This document shows, piece by piece, positions 16,819 to 25,464 of a DNA stretch of 64,000 nucleotides. Position numbers and translations under genes: made by a program. Under the pieces are notes generated by a model. It worked only from the letters and a program-made list of their open reading frames with translations, did no database searches and was not told the origin of the DNA. The DNA is taken from assembly GCA_040219575.1 (NCBI GenBank), contig JAVJSD010000104.1, positions 1-64,000 of the forward strand, given 5' to 3'. The number at the start of each line of letters is the position of its first letter. Position 1 is the stretch's first letter. The stretch comes from JAVJSD01 sp040219575. GTDB taxonomy: Bacteria > Planctomycetota > Planctomycetia > Pirellulales > Pirellulaceae.

Positions 16819-16973
16819 CGTAGGGCAGGCATCCTGCCTGCCAAGTCTGCCTGCCAAGTCTGCCTGGAAGGCTGCCCTACGTCACGGCGAAGATTTGCCA
16901 GGCCTGATCGTGCTGATCCGCAATTCGTCGGACGTACGTTTCGCCCTGGCAGCCTGGAAGGCTGCCCTACGTC
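16819..16973 (+). repeat. CGTAGGGCAG/CTGCCCTACG inverted repeat plus duplicated right arm
   Basis: CGTAGGGCAG at 16819-16828 pairs with CTGCCCTACG at 16872-16881. The right arm with its flank, CCTGGAAGGCTGCCCTACGT, is repeated at 16953. Between the arms there are direct repeats of CTGCCTGCCAAGT. It fills the gap between two lipoprotein genes. Confidence 0.75.
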
Positions 16974-17028
16974 GTCCTGGCTTCTATAATGGATCGGGTT
17001 CGTCACGTTCCTCGCAGCCCGCGCCGTT

Positions 17029-17958
17029 GTGTCTCGATTTGCTCTGTTACTGATCGTCTGCCTGCCGGCGCTGTCGGGCTGCATCGACGTGGGTACGTCG
17101 GAGGGATACCTGGAAACCGTGTGGGGGCGGCACGGCGTCAGCGATGGGCGGTTCGTCAAGCCGCGGGCCATCGCCATCGACGACCAGGACCAACTCTACA
17201 TCGTCGACATGACCGCCCGCATTCAGGTCTTCGACCGCGACGGCAATTGGCTCCGCTCGTGGCAGACGCCCGAGTTCCTCAACGGCAAACCTTCGGGCCT
17301 GTCGTTCGACAACCAGGGCCGCCTGCTGGTGGCCGACACGCATTACTTCCGCATGCTGGTCTACACGCCACAGGGAGAACTGCTGGAGAAGTTCACGATC
17401 GGCGGTGAAAACGGGCACCTGCCGGGGCAATTCGAATTCGTGACCGACGCCGTGCAGGACTCGCGCGGCAACTACTATATCTCGGCCTACGGCGAATACG
17501 ACCGCATCCAGAAGTACTCGCCCGAGGGAAAGTTCCTGCTGCAATGGGGCGGCCACGGCGTTGAACCGGGTGAGTTCATTCGCCCGCAGAGCCTCGACAT
17601 CGACGAGAACGACCACCTCTGGGTGGCCGACGCCTGCAACCACCGCATCCAGGTGTTCGACGCCACCGGCGACGAGGCGAAGCTGGTGAAGATGTGGGGC
17701 GAGCAAGGAACCGAGCCCGGCACGATGCGTTATCCCTACGATCTGCAACTCGACGGCCAGGGGCATCTGTACGTCTGCGAGTTCGGCAACCACCGCGTGC
17801 AGAAGTTCACGCTCGACGGCCAGTTCGTCGCCGCCTGGGGCGTCGGCGGCCGAGAAGAGGGGCAACTCTACTCCCCCTGGGCCCTGGCCCGCGACTCCCA
17901 AGGCTCGATCCACGTCGTCGACAGCTACAACCACCGCATCCAGCGGATTAGGCTGTAA
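17029..17958 (+). CDS. NHL-repeat lipoprotein
   Basis: A 309-residue predicted lipoprotein: GTG start, hydrophobic signal and lipobox LSGC near residue 17. The rest is a six-blade-type beta propeller of NHL repeats, seen as recurring blocks such as PRAIAIDDQDQLYIVD, PQSLDIDENDHLWVADACNHRIQVFD and LYVCEFGNHRVQKF with about 45-residue spacing. NHL propellers bind proteins or ligands; some are peptidyl-glycine lyases, but the short blade pattern here gives no catalytic call. Probably surface or periplasmic. Confidence 0.85.
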   Translation: MSRFALLLIVCLPALSGCIDVGTSEGYLETVWGRHGVSDGRFVKPRAIAIDDQDQLYIVDMTARIQVFDRDGNWLRSWQTPEFLNGKPSGLSFDNQGRLLVADTHYFRMLVYTPQGELLEKFTIGGENGHLPGQFEFVTDAVQDSRGNYYISAYGEYDRIQKYSPEGKFLLQWGGHGVEPGEFIRPQSLDIDENDHLWVADACNHRIQVFDATGDEAKLVKMWGEQGTEPGTMRYPYDLQLDGQGHLYVCEFGNHRVQKFTLDGQFVAAWGVGGREEGQLYSPWALARDSQGSIHVVDSYNHRIQRIRL

Positions 17959-17969
17959 GACCCGCGGCG

Positions 17970-18047
17970 CGGGGACGGGCTCATTCTTCGGCGAGAACAT
18001 GCCTGTTTTCAGATCGTCGTTGTCGCCGAAAAGTGCGTCTGTCCCCG
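17970..18047 (+). repeat. Imperfect 29-bp inverted repeat (CGGGGAC ... GTCCCCG)
   Basis: Left arm 17970-17998 begins CGGGGACGGGCTCATTC and ends TTCGGCGAGAAC; right arm 18019-18047 is GTTGTCGCCGAAAAG followed by TGCGTCTGTCCCCG. About three quarters of positions pair. This palindrome type is familiar as an intergenic repeat associated with REP-like elements. It lies directly before element copy D. Confidence 0.65.
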
Positions 18048-18075
18048 TACCGCCCGCAACCCGTACCGCCCGCCA

Positions 18076-18156
18076 ACGTGGCAAATCGACTTGTAGCGGA
18101 AATCGCGAGCGTTCCTCAATTTCAATGCCGTCGGAAGTCTCACGACTTCCGCTACC
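18076..18156 (+). repeat. Dispersed element of about 80 bp, copy D
   Basis: It begins ACGTGGCAAATC, contains TAGCGGAAATC and GAGCGTTCC, and ends with the hairpin CGGAAGTC / GACTTCCG then CTACC. TAGCGGAA and TTCCGCTA are perfect terminal inverted repeats in this copy. It lies 82 bp upstream of the hydrolase start. Confidence 0.75.
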
Positions 18157-18237
18157 AAGTTTCCGGACAAGTCCTGGCGAAATGTCGTGGGCTTCACCGG
18201 GACTTGACCACCAAGCAGCCGCACCCAGGAGTCCCGC

Positions 18238-20109
18238 ATGCACCCGCACAAATCCCTTCTCCTCGCGATCGCGGCCGGCGTGCTGGCGAGTTGCTCCACC
18301 GCCGTCGGCGAGGAGCCGGACTACGTCAAGTCGCACTACACGAAGTACGAATATCAAATCCCGATGCGCGACGGCAAACGGCTGTTCACGTCGGTTTACG
18401 TCCCCAAGGACGACTCGAAGACCTACCCCATATTGCTCAAGCGCACGCCGTACAGCGTGCGTCCTTACGGCGTCGATCAGTATCCCGAGCACCTCGGGCC
18501 GTCGCCGCTGTTTGAAAGGGCCGGCTACATCTTTGTCTACCAGGATGTACGCGGCCGCTGGATGTCGGAGGGCGAGTTCGTCCACATGCGGCCGCATCTC
18601 ACGAAGAAGAGCGGCCGGGGCGACATCGACGAGAGCACCGACACCTGGGACACCGTCGATTGGCTCGTCAAGAATGTCGTGGGCAACAACGGCAAGGTCG
18701 GCATCGCCGGCATTTCGTATCCCGGCTTCTACACCGCCGCGGGGATCATCGACTCGCATCCGGCGATCCGGGCCGCCTCGCCGCAGGCGCCGGTGAACGA
18801 TTGGTTCGCCGGCGACGACTGGCACCACAACGGGGCGTTCTTCCTGGCGCACATGTTCAACTGGATGTCGCGCAGCGGGCGCATCCGGCCCGAGCCGACC
18901 AAAAAGTACCGCGGCCCCGAATTTGACTACGGCACGCCGGACGGCTACGAGTTCTTCAAACGCATCAAGACGCTCTCGGAGATCGACGAGAAGTATCTCA
19001 AGGGCGACGTGCCGTTCTGGCTGGAGACGATGCAGCACGGCACGTACGACGAGTTCTGGAAGTCGCACAACATTCGGCCGCACCTGAAGAACATCCGCCC
19101 GGCGGTGATGACCGTGGGCGGCTGGTTCGACGCGGAGAACCTGTTCGGCGCGCTGGAGACGTACAAGTCGATCGAGGCCAACAATCCCAAGACGTTCAAC
19201 ATGCTGGTGATGGGACCGTGGCGTCACGGCGGCTGGGAAAAGGACGACGGCGCCTCGTTCGGCGACGTTCCCTTCAACTCCAAGACCGCGGAGTTCTACC
19301 GCGAGCACATCGAACTCCCCTTTTTCGAGTTGCATCTGAAGGGCGAAGGCAAGACCGAATTCCCCGAGGCCTGGGTGTTCGAGACGGGCACCAATCAGTG
19401 GCGCAAGTACGAGCATTGGCCGCCCAAGCAAGCCCGCGCCAAGTCGTTCTATTTCGGCGCGGGCGAACGCCTCGCGACGGACAAACCGGAAACCAAGGAG
19501 ACGTTCGACGAGTACCTCAGCGACCCCAACAAGCCGGTGCCGTACATGAACATCACGGCGCCCGGCATGCAGGCCGAGTACCTGGTCGCCGATCAGCGGT
19601 TCGCCTCGCAGCGGCCCGACGTGCTGGTCTATCAAACCGGCGCACTGGAGCAGGACCTGACGATCGCCGGACCGGTGGAGGTGGAACTGTTCGTCTCCAC
19701 GTCCGGCACCGACAGCGATTGGATCGTGAAGGTGATCGACGTCTATCCCGACGACTATCCGGATCCCAAGGAGAATCCCAAACAGGTCCGCATGGGCGGC
19801 TACCAGCAACTTGTGCGCGGCGACGTGATGCGGGGCAAGTTTCGCGAGAGCCTTTCGGAACCCGTGCCCTTCGAGCCGGGCAAACCGACGCGCGTGAAGT
19901 TCACGATGCCCGACACGTACCACTGCTTTCGCACGGGGCATCGCCTGATGATCCAGGTGCAAAGCACGTGGTTCCCGCTGGTCGACCGCAATCCGCAGAA
20001 GTTCGTCGACATCTACCACGCTCAAGCGTCCGATTACACCAAAGCCACGCAGCGGGTCTTCCGCACGCGGGAGCTGCCCTCGAGCGTGAAGCTGCGCGTG
20101 CTTCCGTAA
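18238..20109 (+). CDS. CocE/NonD family hydrolase (X-Pro dipeptidyl-peptidase S15 type)
   Basis: A 623-residue exported serine hydrolase. The N-terminus is a signal peptide with a possible lipobox (VLASC). The S15 alpha/beta hydrolase domain shows YQDVRGRWMSEGEF, the nucleophile elbow GISYPGFYT, and GGWFDAENLFGALETY with the catalytic Asp region; the catalytic His is likely in GPWRHGGW. The C-terminal jelly-roll domain (about residue 400 on) contains the family pattern ending VQSTWFPLVDRNPQ. Homologues cleave acyl esters, amides or X-Pro peptides. AGGAG lies upstream of the ATG. Probably periplasmic. Confidence 0.88.
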   Translation: MHPHKSLLLAIAAGVLASCSTAVGEEPDYVKSHYTKYEYQIPMRDGKRLFTSVYVPKDDSKTYPILLKRTPYSVRPYGVDQYPEHLGPSPLFERAGYIFVYQDVRGRWMSEGEFVHMRPHLTKKSGRGDIDESTDTWDTVDWLVKNVVGNNGKVGIAGISYPGFYTAAGIIDSHPAIRAASPQAPVNDWFAGDDWHHNGAFFLAHMFNWMSRSGRIRPEPTKKYRGPEFDYGTPDGYEFFKRIKTLSEIDEKYLKGDVPFWLETMQHGTYDEFWKSHNIRPHLKNIRPAVMTVGGWFDAENLFGALETYKSIEANNPKTFNMLVMGPWRHGGWEKDDGASFGDVPFNSKTAEFYREHIELPFFELHLKGEGKTEFPEAWVFETGTNQWRKYEHWPPKQARAKSFYFGAGERLATDKPETKETFDEYLSDPNKPVPYMNITAPGMQAEYLVADQRFASQRPDVLVYQTGALEQDLTIAGPVEVELFVSTSGTDSDWIVKVIDVYPDDYPDPKENPKQVRMGGYQQLVRGDVMRGKFRESLSEPVPFEPGKPTRVKFTMPDTYHCFRTGHRLMIQVQSTWFPLVDRNPQKFVDIYHAQASDYTKATQRVFRTRELPSSVKLRVLP

Positions 20110-20342
20110 ACAAGTAGCATGGCCGCCCTCGGCCGTGAAACCGCGTCGCCGTTCGACAGAAGAATGAAGGAAGAATGAACGTGTCAGGAACCAGAATATA
20201 GAATAGGTCCGGACACGGTCCCGACACCTTTCCTGGCTGCGAGGAGTGGTTGGCGGTTGGCGGCGGCTTCGATTAGATTCTGGGAACGAACATGTCCCAT
20301 TCTTGTCGCCGTGGCGTGGCGGATGTTTTCCGGAGCCTGTGA

Positions 20343-20546
20343 ATGAATACCGCGGACCTGATCAACGGTGGAATCTCTCTCGCCATTGGTTTGTTTTTCG
20401 TTCTTGTCGCGGCCGGCGTTGTGCCGATCGCCAAGAAGCAGGAAGACAACAGCGAGAAACTGCGAAAGTTCGGTTGGATGTTCTGGCTGGCGGGGATCGG
20501 CGCCGGGATACTGGGCTTGTTCAAGCTGTTTGGAGTCATGCGGTAG
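20343..20546 (+). CDS. Small two-helix membrane protein
   Basis: A 67-residue protein with two hydrophobic segments (GISLAIGLFFVLVAAGVVP and FWLAGIGAGILGLFKLF) joined by a short charged loop with KKQEDNSEKLRKFG. CGGAG lies 7 nt before the ATG. The helix-charged loop-helix layout argues that it is real. No family recognised. It converges on the minus-strand membrane protein gene, with a possible shared terminator between. Confidence 0.6.
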   Translation: MNTADLINGGISLAIGLFFVLVAAGVVPIAKKQEDNSEKLRKFGWMFWLAGIGAGILGLFKLFGVMR

Positions 20547-20583
20547 ATTCAACATCGCGCAAGGGCACGAAAGAACGGCAGAG

Positions 20584-20637
20584 ATGAAAGGAGGCCAACC
20601 CACGGGTCATAGGGAAGGCCACTCATCTTTCATTTTT
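20584..20637 (+). terminator. Candidate terminator between convergent genes
   Basis: Nested arms ATGAAAG / CTTTCAT and GGCC / GGCC form an interrupted stem, with TTTTT following on the plus strand. The stem is bulged and the loop is long, so this is only moderately convincing. Confidence 0.4.
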
Positions 20638-20663
20638 CTGCCGCAGATTCTTCTGCCATACGC

Positions 20664-21068
20664 TCATCGCCCCATCGGATAGACCACGAACGCCAGCAGC
20701 AGGCCGAGCAGCAACCCAGCCACGCCGAAGGCGGCGGCGATCAGCTTGTAGTGCAGCGGCAGGTGCTTGCCGTGCTTGCCGGCGGAGCGGAGGAGGTTGG
20801 GGCTGATCAGGCCGGCCAGGCCCAGCATCACGACAATCGGGCCGAGGACCAACGCGGCCGGGTAGACTTCGTTGCTCATTACGGATTGGGCGTGGTTCGC
20901 CCCCAACATCAGTAGACCGCCGCCGAACAGCGCGCCGCTCAGCAAGCGCAACGACTTGTCCGAGGGGCGGAGTTCCTCGCCGGGCATGACGTCGCTCGGC
21001 GGGGCGTTTGCACCCGGTGCTGTCGGCGGCAATTCGAACCCTTGGTGATCGCCAGGGTGTTCAGTCAA
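20664..21068 (-). CDS. Hypothetical three-helix membrane protein
   Basis: A 134-residue protein: a Pro/Ala-rich soluble N-terminus of ~40 residues, then three hydrophobic helices (LLSGALFGGGLLMLGAN, AALVLGPIVVMLGLAGLI and AAFGVAGLLLGLLLAFVVYP). The TTG start overlaps the stop of the ThuA-like gene by 8 nt, suggesting coupled translation. Not recognised; the coupling is the only functional hint. Confidence 0.6.
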   Translation of the reverse strand: MTEHPGDHQGFELPPTAPGANAPPSDVMPGEELRPSDKSLRLLSGALFGGGLLMLGANHAQSVMSNEVYPAALVLGPIVVMLGLAGLISPNLLRSAGKHGKHLPLHYKLIAAAFGVAGLLLGLLLAFVVYPMGR

Positions 21069-21804
21069 CGGTCACCTCGCCGGTCGCCGCCCACTCGACA
21101 CCGCGGCGGAGCAACTGTTTGTAGGCGGGAGTCTGTTTCGCGTCGGCGCCGTGGCCGAGTACGTTCTGCAGCACGCGTCCCTTGCCGTACACCTTGGTGA
21201 ACACGATCGGCTCGGTCTTGCCGCTCCAGTCGGAATCGGCCGTGGCCAACACGGTGATGTCCGCGCCGCCCGAGAGTTTGGCGTACAGTTCGTCTTCCGT
21301 CTTGAAGTCCTTCAGCCCCTTGGTGACGGGGTGCTCCTGGTCCGTAATGTTGACGGTGAACTCGCCGTAGGGCCCGTGGCCGCCGACCCCCTTGACCCAC
21401 ACACGGCCCAACAGGTCGCCGTATCCTTTCCACTCCTGGAACGCGCTGCAGGCGAAGTGCAGCGCCACCACATTGCCCCCCTCCTTCACGTACTTCAGCA
21501 GTCCGGCCTTCGCCTCTTCGCTGGGGTCGGGCTCCTTCCAGAAGCCGAAGTTGAGCACCAGCACGTCGTAGTCGCTGAGCGTGGGCGAGGCGAAAACCTC
21601 CTTGTCGGTGCTGACGGCCACATCGAAGCGATCGGACTCCTGCAGGATCGCCTGGTTCAACTTGGCCGACTCCTCCCACTTGTGCGAACCGACGTCGAAG
21701 CCGGTCACGATCAGCACCTTCACTTTGTCGGCGGCATTGGCGAAACCGGTCAACAGTGAAAGCATCAACAGGGCGGTCAGCAGCATTCGATTGGAGAGTC
21801 GCAT
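21061..21804 (-). CDS. Secreted ThuA domain protein (glutamine amidotransferase-like fold)
   Basis: A 247-residue exported protein with signal peptide MRLSNRMLLTALLMLSLLTG. The ThuA domain starts KVLIVTGFDVGSHKW and continues with YDVLVLNFGF, VKEGGNVVALHFACSAF and GHGPYGEFTV, matching the trehalose-utilisation ThuA family found in many planctomycete secreted proteins. The family has a class-I-glutaminase-like fold and is thought to act on sugars (3-keto-sugar pathways), but the activity is unproven. The ATG at 21804 has GAGGA upstream; the open frame extends further but without signal features. Coupled to the membrane protein gene downstream. Confidence 0.85.
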   Translation of the reverse strand: MRLSNRMLLTALLMLSLLTGFANAADKVKVLIVTGFDVGSHKWEESAKLNQAILQESDRFDVAVSTDKEVFASPTLSDYDVLVLNFGFWKEPDPSEEAKAGLLKYVKEGGNVVALHFACSAFQEWKGYGDLLGRVWVKGVGGHGPYGEFTVNITDQEHPVTKGLKDFKTEDELYAKLSGGADITVLATADSDWSGKTEPIVFTKVYGKGRVLQNVLGHGADAKQTPAYKQLLRRGVEWAATGEVTVD

Positions 21805-22297
21805 CGGAATCCTCGTGGGCTCAATTTGTTTGGTGATTCGCTGAAATCCAGATAGATCATCGCCGAGCGTTTGCAGGACTGCAAGCAAGTACGCCCTTCG
21901 GCAGTGGTCTAGTTTGAACGACACGTAAGGTCACAACGGCACGAAGTCACAATGGCACGCGTTGAGCAGTGGGATGCTTCTTGAGGAAAGGCGCTTTGTG
22001 ACTGAGGGCCGTTCACGGTCCTTTTCCGCCGCAGGCGGTGTTAGGCCCGGCGTTCACCCCGGCATAAACGCCGGGGCTAACACCGTCTGCTGCGGAGAAG
22101 GCGATAAGGCGATAAACCGTCTTCGATGCGGCCCGATTCACGCGGCGGTCGCCTGATTCGTCCGCATGACTTGCTGCTCCGCCACGCGAGCAGGCGGCCC
22201 AATCGGGGGGGCCAACCTATTGAAGTCGCATCGCGGAGTCGATATATAAAGGGTTGTGAATGTGTTTGTGGAACGAGAGCTTTCGATACGGTGAGAG
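21805..22297. other. Intergenic region with a long hairpin
   Basis: A long imperfect inverted repeat occupies about 22026-22095. Its left arm runs from CCGCCGCAGGCGGTGTTAGG to CCCGGCGTT and its right arm from AACGCCGGGGC to TAACACCGTCTGC. It resembles intergenic palindromes widespread in planctomycetes. No gene is seen. The segment also provides the upstream regions of the divergent ThuA and DUF1501 genes. Confidence 0.6.
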
Positions 22298-23674
22298 ATG
22301 GCAGCCCGCGAATCCTTGCGACGCACCTGTGGTGAATTCCGACGGCAGATCGACGTCAGCCGCCGCGGCTTTTTGAAGGCCGGCGCGCTTGGCGCCGCCG
22401 GTTTGTCGCTGCCGAACCTGCTGCGTCATGAAGCCCAGGCGGCCGCCGGCTCCAGCGAGAAATCGGTCATCATTCTGTGGATGCGAGGCGGGCCGAGCCA
22501 CATCGACATGTGGGATCCCAAACCCGACGCCCCGGCCGAGTATCGCGGCGAGTTCGGCACCGCTTCGACGTCGGTCTCGGGCATTCAGCTCACCGACATG
22601 CTGCCGATGTGCGGCCGCGTGATGGAGAAGTGGTCGATCCTGCGGAGCCTGTATCACGACAACGCCGGGCACTCGGCCGGCGATCAGATTTGCTTCACCG
22701 GTTATCCGCCCGGGCCCGATCCCAACGGCAACGTGAAGCCGAGCTGCGGTTCGATCGTGGCGGAGCAGCAGGGGCATCTGCGCCCCGAACTGCCGGCTTA
22801 TGTGATGATTCCCCGCATGGTGCCGGGAACCGACGCAGCGTACCTGGGCGCGTCGTACAAACCGTTTGAAACGCAGGCCGACCCGGCCAACAGCGGACCA
22901 TTCAAGCTGCCGAACTTCGAGTTGCAGCAGGGGCTGTCGGTCGAACGGTTGGGCGATCGCCGCAATCTGCTGGAAGGTTTCGATCGGCTGCGCAGCCGGG
23001 TCGACGCCAGCGGCGAAATGCAGGCGCTCGACGGCTTCGGCCAGAAGGCGTGGGAGATTCTCTGCAGTCCCGCGGCGCAGCAGGCCTTCGATCTCGACAG
23101 CGAGCCGGAAGACCTGCGGGAGCGTTACGGCTTCATGCCGGCCTTCGATCCGATGGCGTCGGACCGCTGCGGCGCGCCGGCCTGGAGCCAGCGAATTCTG
23201 CTGGCGCGGCGCCTGGTGGAGGCCGGGGTGCGGCTGGTGACGGTCGACCTGCGGTGGTGGGACACGCACGTGCTCGGATTCGACTCCTTGCGACGCGGAT
23301 TCCTGCCGCGTTTCGATCGGGCTTATTCGGCGCTGCTGGAAGACCTTGAGCAGCGCGGCCTGATGGAGTCGACGCTGGTGGTGGCCTGGGGCGAGTTCGG
23401 CCGCACGCCGCGGGTGAACAAGAACGCCGGTCGCGACCATTACCCCAACGTGTTCGGCGCGGCGATGGCCGGCGGCAAGGTGCAGGGGGGCCGCGTGGTG
23501 GGCGCGTCGGACAGCAAGGGAGCGTTTCCCCGCGACAACCCCAAGACGCCGCAGGACGTGCTGGCCACGATCTACGATCACCTCGGCATCGACCCCGAGA
23601 AGAAGTACCTCACGCCGGCCGGACGCCCGGTGGCGGTGCTGCCGCACGGCGAGCCGATCCGCGAGTTGTTCTAG
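22298..23674 (+). CDS. DUF1501 protein, Tat-exported
   Basis: A 458-residue planctomycete-type DUF1501 (alkaline-phosphatase/sulfatase-fold) protein. The Tat motif is SRRGFLKAGALGAAG (residues ~20-34). Family blocks: MRGGPSHIDMWDPKPDAPAEYRGEF, ending with WGEFGRTPRVNKNAGRDHYPNVFG and a C-terminal DVLATIYDHLGIDP. These are conserved metal-site regions in the family. DUF1501 genes usually pair with DUF1549/1553 genes, as at 33500/37059, but this copy stands alone. The function is unknown; probably periplasmic. A GCCGCTGGGT-type hairpin follows the stop. Confidence 0.9.
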   Translation: MAARESLRRTCGEFRRQIDVSRRGFLKAGALGAAGLSLPNLLRHEAQAAAGSSEKSVIILWMRGGPSHIDMWDPKPDAPAEYRGEFGTASTSVSGIQLTDMLPMCGRVMEKWSILRSLYHDNAGHSAGDQICFTGYPPGPDPNGNVKPSCGSIVAEQQGHLRPELPAYVMIPRMVPGTDAAYLGASYKPFETQADPANSGPFKLPNFELQQGLSVERLGDRRNLLEGFDRLRSRVDASGEMQALDGFGQKAWEILCSPAAQQAFDLDSEPEDLRERYGFMPAFDPMASDRCGAPAWSQRILLARRLVEAGVRLVTVDLRWWDTHVLGFDSLRRGFLPRFDRAYSALLEDLEQRGLMESTLVVAWGEFGRTPRVNKNAGRDHYPNVFGAAMAGGKVQGGRVVGASDSKGAFPRDNPKTPQDVLATIYDHLGIDPEKKYLTPAGRPVAVLPHGEPIRELF

Positions 23675-23699
23675 AACCATCGCCGGTGTGGATTACCGA

Positions 23700-23724
23700 G
23701 CCGCTGGGTTTTACCCGGCGCTGG
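23700..23724 (+). repeat. Hairpin GCCGCTGGGT/ACCCGGCGCTGG after DUF1501
   Basis: It lies 26 nt after the stop of the first DUF1501 gene. A near-identical hairpin (CGCTGGG ... CCCAGCG) follows the second DUF1501 gene at 38486-38504. No T-tract is present. Confidence 0.55.
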
Positions 23725-23882
23725 TCAATGCGGACGTCGACTCCGCCGTTCGCGATGAGGCGATTGCGCCGCTGGAACTCGCTCACCGCGCCGACATGCA
23801 ATATGCGACGAGCGAGGATTGGCTGGAAACCGCCGCCAGGCGCGGAGACAGGCCGGACAATGCCCGCGGCTCAGGTCTTCGC

Positions 23883-23903
23883 GCCGACGCTGGCAGCGTC
23901 GGC
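23883..23903 (+). repeat. Perfect hairpin, GCCGACGCT/AGCGTCGGC family
   Basis: Arms GCCGACGCT and AGCGTCGGC around GGC, differing from the copy at 11002-11022 by compensating changes on both arms. It lies just 3' of the HD-GYP gene on the minus strand. Confidence 0.7.
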
Positions 23904-23921
23904 CACGGTGCGAAGCGAGCG

Positions 23922-25199
23922 CTACCGCAGACGCGCCAGGGGGCGGGCGATTTTAATGTCGGGCTCGTACGCCAGATCCACCAGCGACGGCGGCTTATCT
24001 AAACCGCGTCGGCCCCAGAGTTCGATCACCGGTCGATCGAAGTTCTCGCGGCCGGAGCGGACCACGCGTCCGACACGGTTGTCGCTGGTGGCGACGTAGG
24101 AACCGATCGGAAACAGCGAGACGGATTCGATCAATCCCCGGGCGGCCCGCGAGTCGAACAGCCCGTCGCGCACGCCGTGCAGGATTTTCTCCAGCGCGAA
24201 GTAGGCCAGCACTCCCCGTCGATGCGGCCGTGGCGAGACGAGCGCGACAAAGGTGTCGGCGACGGCCGCGATCTTGGCGAGCTCGTGGATTTGCTCGCTG
24301 GTTCGTCCGCGCGGATAACCGCTGCCGTCGCAGCGTTCATGCATTTGATAGGCGACCATCCGCGCGCCGACCGGCACGCGATCGAGGCTGTCCTCCAGCA
24401 ATTCGAACGTCAGCACGGGATGTTTGGCGATGTCGCGAAACTCGGCGGGCTCGAGGATTCTCTCCGCCAGATAGATCTCGCTCCCCAGCCGGAGCATCCC
24501 GGTGTCGTGCAACAGGCAGCCGATGCCAAGCTCCACCAGCGTGCGGCGATCGAGTTGCAGCGCCGCGCCCACGCCCATGGCGACCATCGCCACGTGCAGG
24601 CTATGGCGGTGGGGATATCCCAGGGCGTAGGGGTTGGCGCCCAGGCAGAGGAACAGGTCCATGTCCTCAGCGGCCTGGGTGAGCGCCTGCAAACAGGTCG
24701 ATTCGAGTCGCTCGAAGGCGGGTTTGGCGCGTGATGCGCCGGCGTCGACCAGGGAGCAATACAGTCCGTCTAGAAACTCGAGCGATTGCTGGTGGAACGC
24801 GCCGCAGCGGACGACCAGTTCGGCGTCGTAGGGACACGACTCGTGCTGGAGGATGCGCTCCGCGAACGGATCGCTCGATTTCTTGAGTCGCAACTCCGCG
24901 GCATTCTCGGTGGTGCGATCGAGTTCGCGGCTGAGGTTGGTCTCGTAGGTCGAACGGAAGCCCGCCCGCTGCGGCGGGGCGATGCGAATCGTGCCTTGCG
25001 GCTGGTAGAGACTCAGCCGCGCCACGTCGTCCTGCTCGACCGAGACGGTGTGAATGCCGCGGCGCCGCAGGCCGTGCAGCAATTCCTCGGTGATCGGCAC
25101 GCCCGACGCCAGCAGCTTGGTGTTCAGCTGATGATCGTGCACCGGGGCGCAGAGCACCGCGCCCGGTTTCAGCAAGGAAGTAGGGATGGAGGTCAGCAT
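23922..25199 (-). CDS. HD-GYP domain protein (candidate c-di-GMP phosphodiesterase)
   Basis: A 425-residue protein: an N-terminal domain of ~200 residues (PilZ-adjacent style, LLKPGAVLCAPVHD) followed by an HD-GYP domain. HD motif LLHDTGM, HPVLTFELLED, and the GYP motif MHERCDGSGYPRG are visible, with AAVADTFVALVSPRPHRRG next. The usual HDxGK lysine is Met here and the usual HHE pair reads MHE, so some metal or catalytic ligands may be altered. HD-GYP proteins hydrolyse cyclic di-GMP; activity of this one is uncertain. It stands alone and might influence attachment, which fits the pilus locus in the same window, but that link is speculation. Confidence 0.85.
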   Translation of the reverse strand: MLTSIPTSLLKPGAVLCAPVHDHQLNTKLLASGVPITEELLHGLRRRGIHTVSVEQDDVARLSLYQPQGTIRIAPPQRAGFRSTYETNLSRELDRTTENAAELRLKKSSDPFAERILQHESCPYDAELVVRCGAFHQQSLEFLDGLYCSLVDAGASRAKPAFERLESTCLQALTQAAEDMDLFLCLGANPYALGYPHRHSLHVAMVAMGVGAALQLDRRTLVELGIGCLLHDTGMLRLGSEIYLAERILEPAEFRDIAKHPVLTFELLEDSLDRVPVGARMVAYQMHERCDGSGYPRGRTSEQIHELAKIAAVADTFVALVSPRPHRRGVLAYFALEKILHGVRDGLFDSRAARGLIESVSLFPIGSYVATSDNRVGRVVRSGRENFDRPVIELWGRRGLDKPPSLVDLAYEPDIKIARPLARLR

Positions 25200-25404
25200 G
25201 ACCGCGCCTGGCGGGGCATCGACTAGTTTCGGCGGTTCTTTCCCAAATCTAGCTCACGCGACCGCGGAATCGCCGAGTCGCCGCCGAATCACACTCCTGG
25301 GGGACGGCAGGGGGCGCGCGATATCGGGTTCGCACCGCGGTTGACGATTGCGGCGGTTATGGCGGCGGCAACGCCTCGCCGCGCGGCGGGCTTTGGCGCC
25401 CACG

Positions 25405-25436
25405 AAAAAAGCCCCCGGATTGCAATCCGGGGGCTT
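25405..25436 (-). terminator. Intrinsic terminator of the Hint-protein gene
   Basis: A perfect palindrome with arms AAGCCCCCGGAT and ATCCGGGGGCTT occupies 25409-25436. On the minus strand it is followed by a run of six T, formed by the A-run at 25405-25410. It lies 28 nt beyond the stop codon of the gene at 25465. Confidence 0.9.
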
Positions 25437-25464
25437 GGGAGGGCTTTCGCGGGCGGGCCGTGAA

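Noticed and set aside
17047..20025. Minus-strand open frame of 992 codons
   Set aside because: Antisense to the NHL lipoprotein and CocE-type hydrolase genes, both of which have clear motifs and ribosome-binding sites. High GC content produces such long antisense frames here.
21000..21060. A tRNA T-loop-like word (GGTTCGAATT on the minus strand)
   Set aside because: It lies inside the coding frame of the membrane protein gene and no matching acceptor, D or anticodon arms can be drawn around it.
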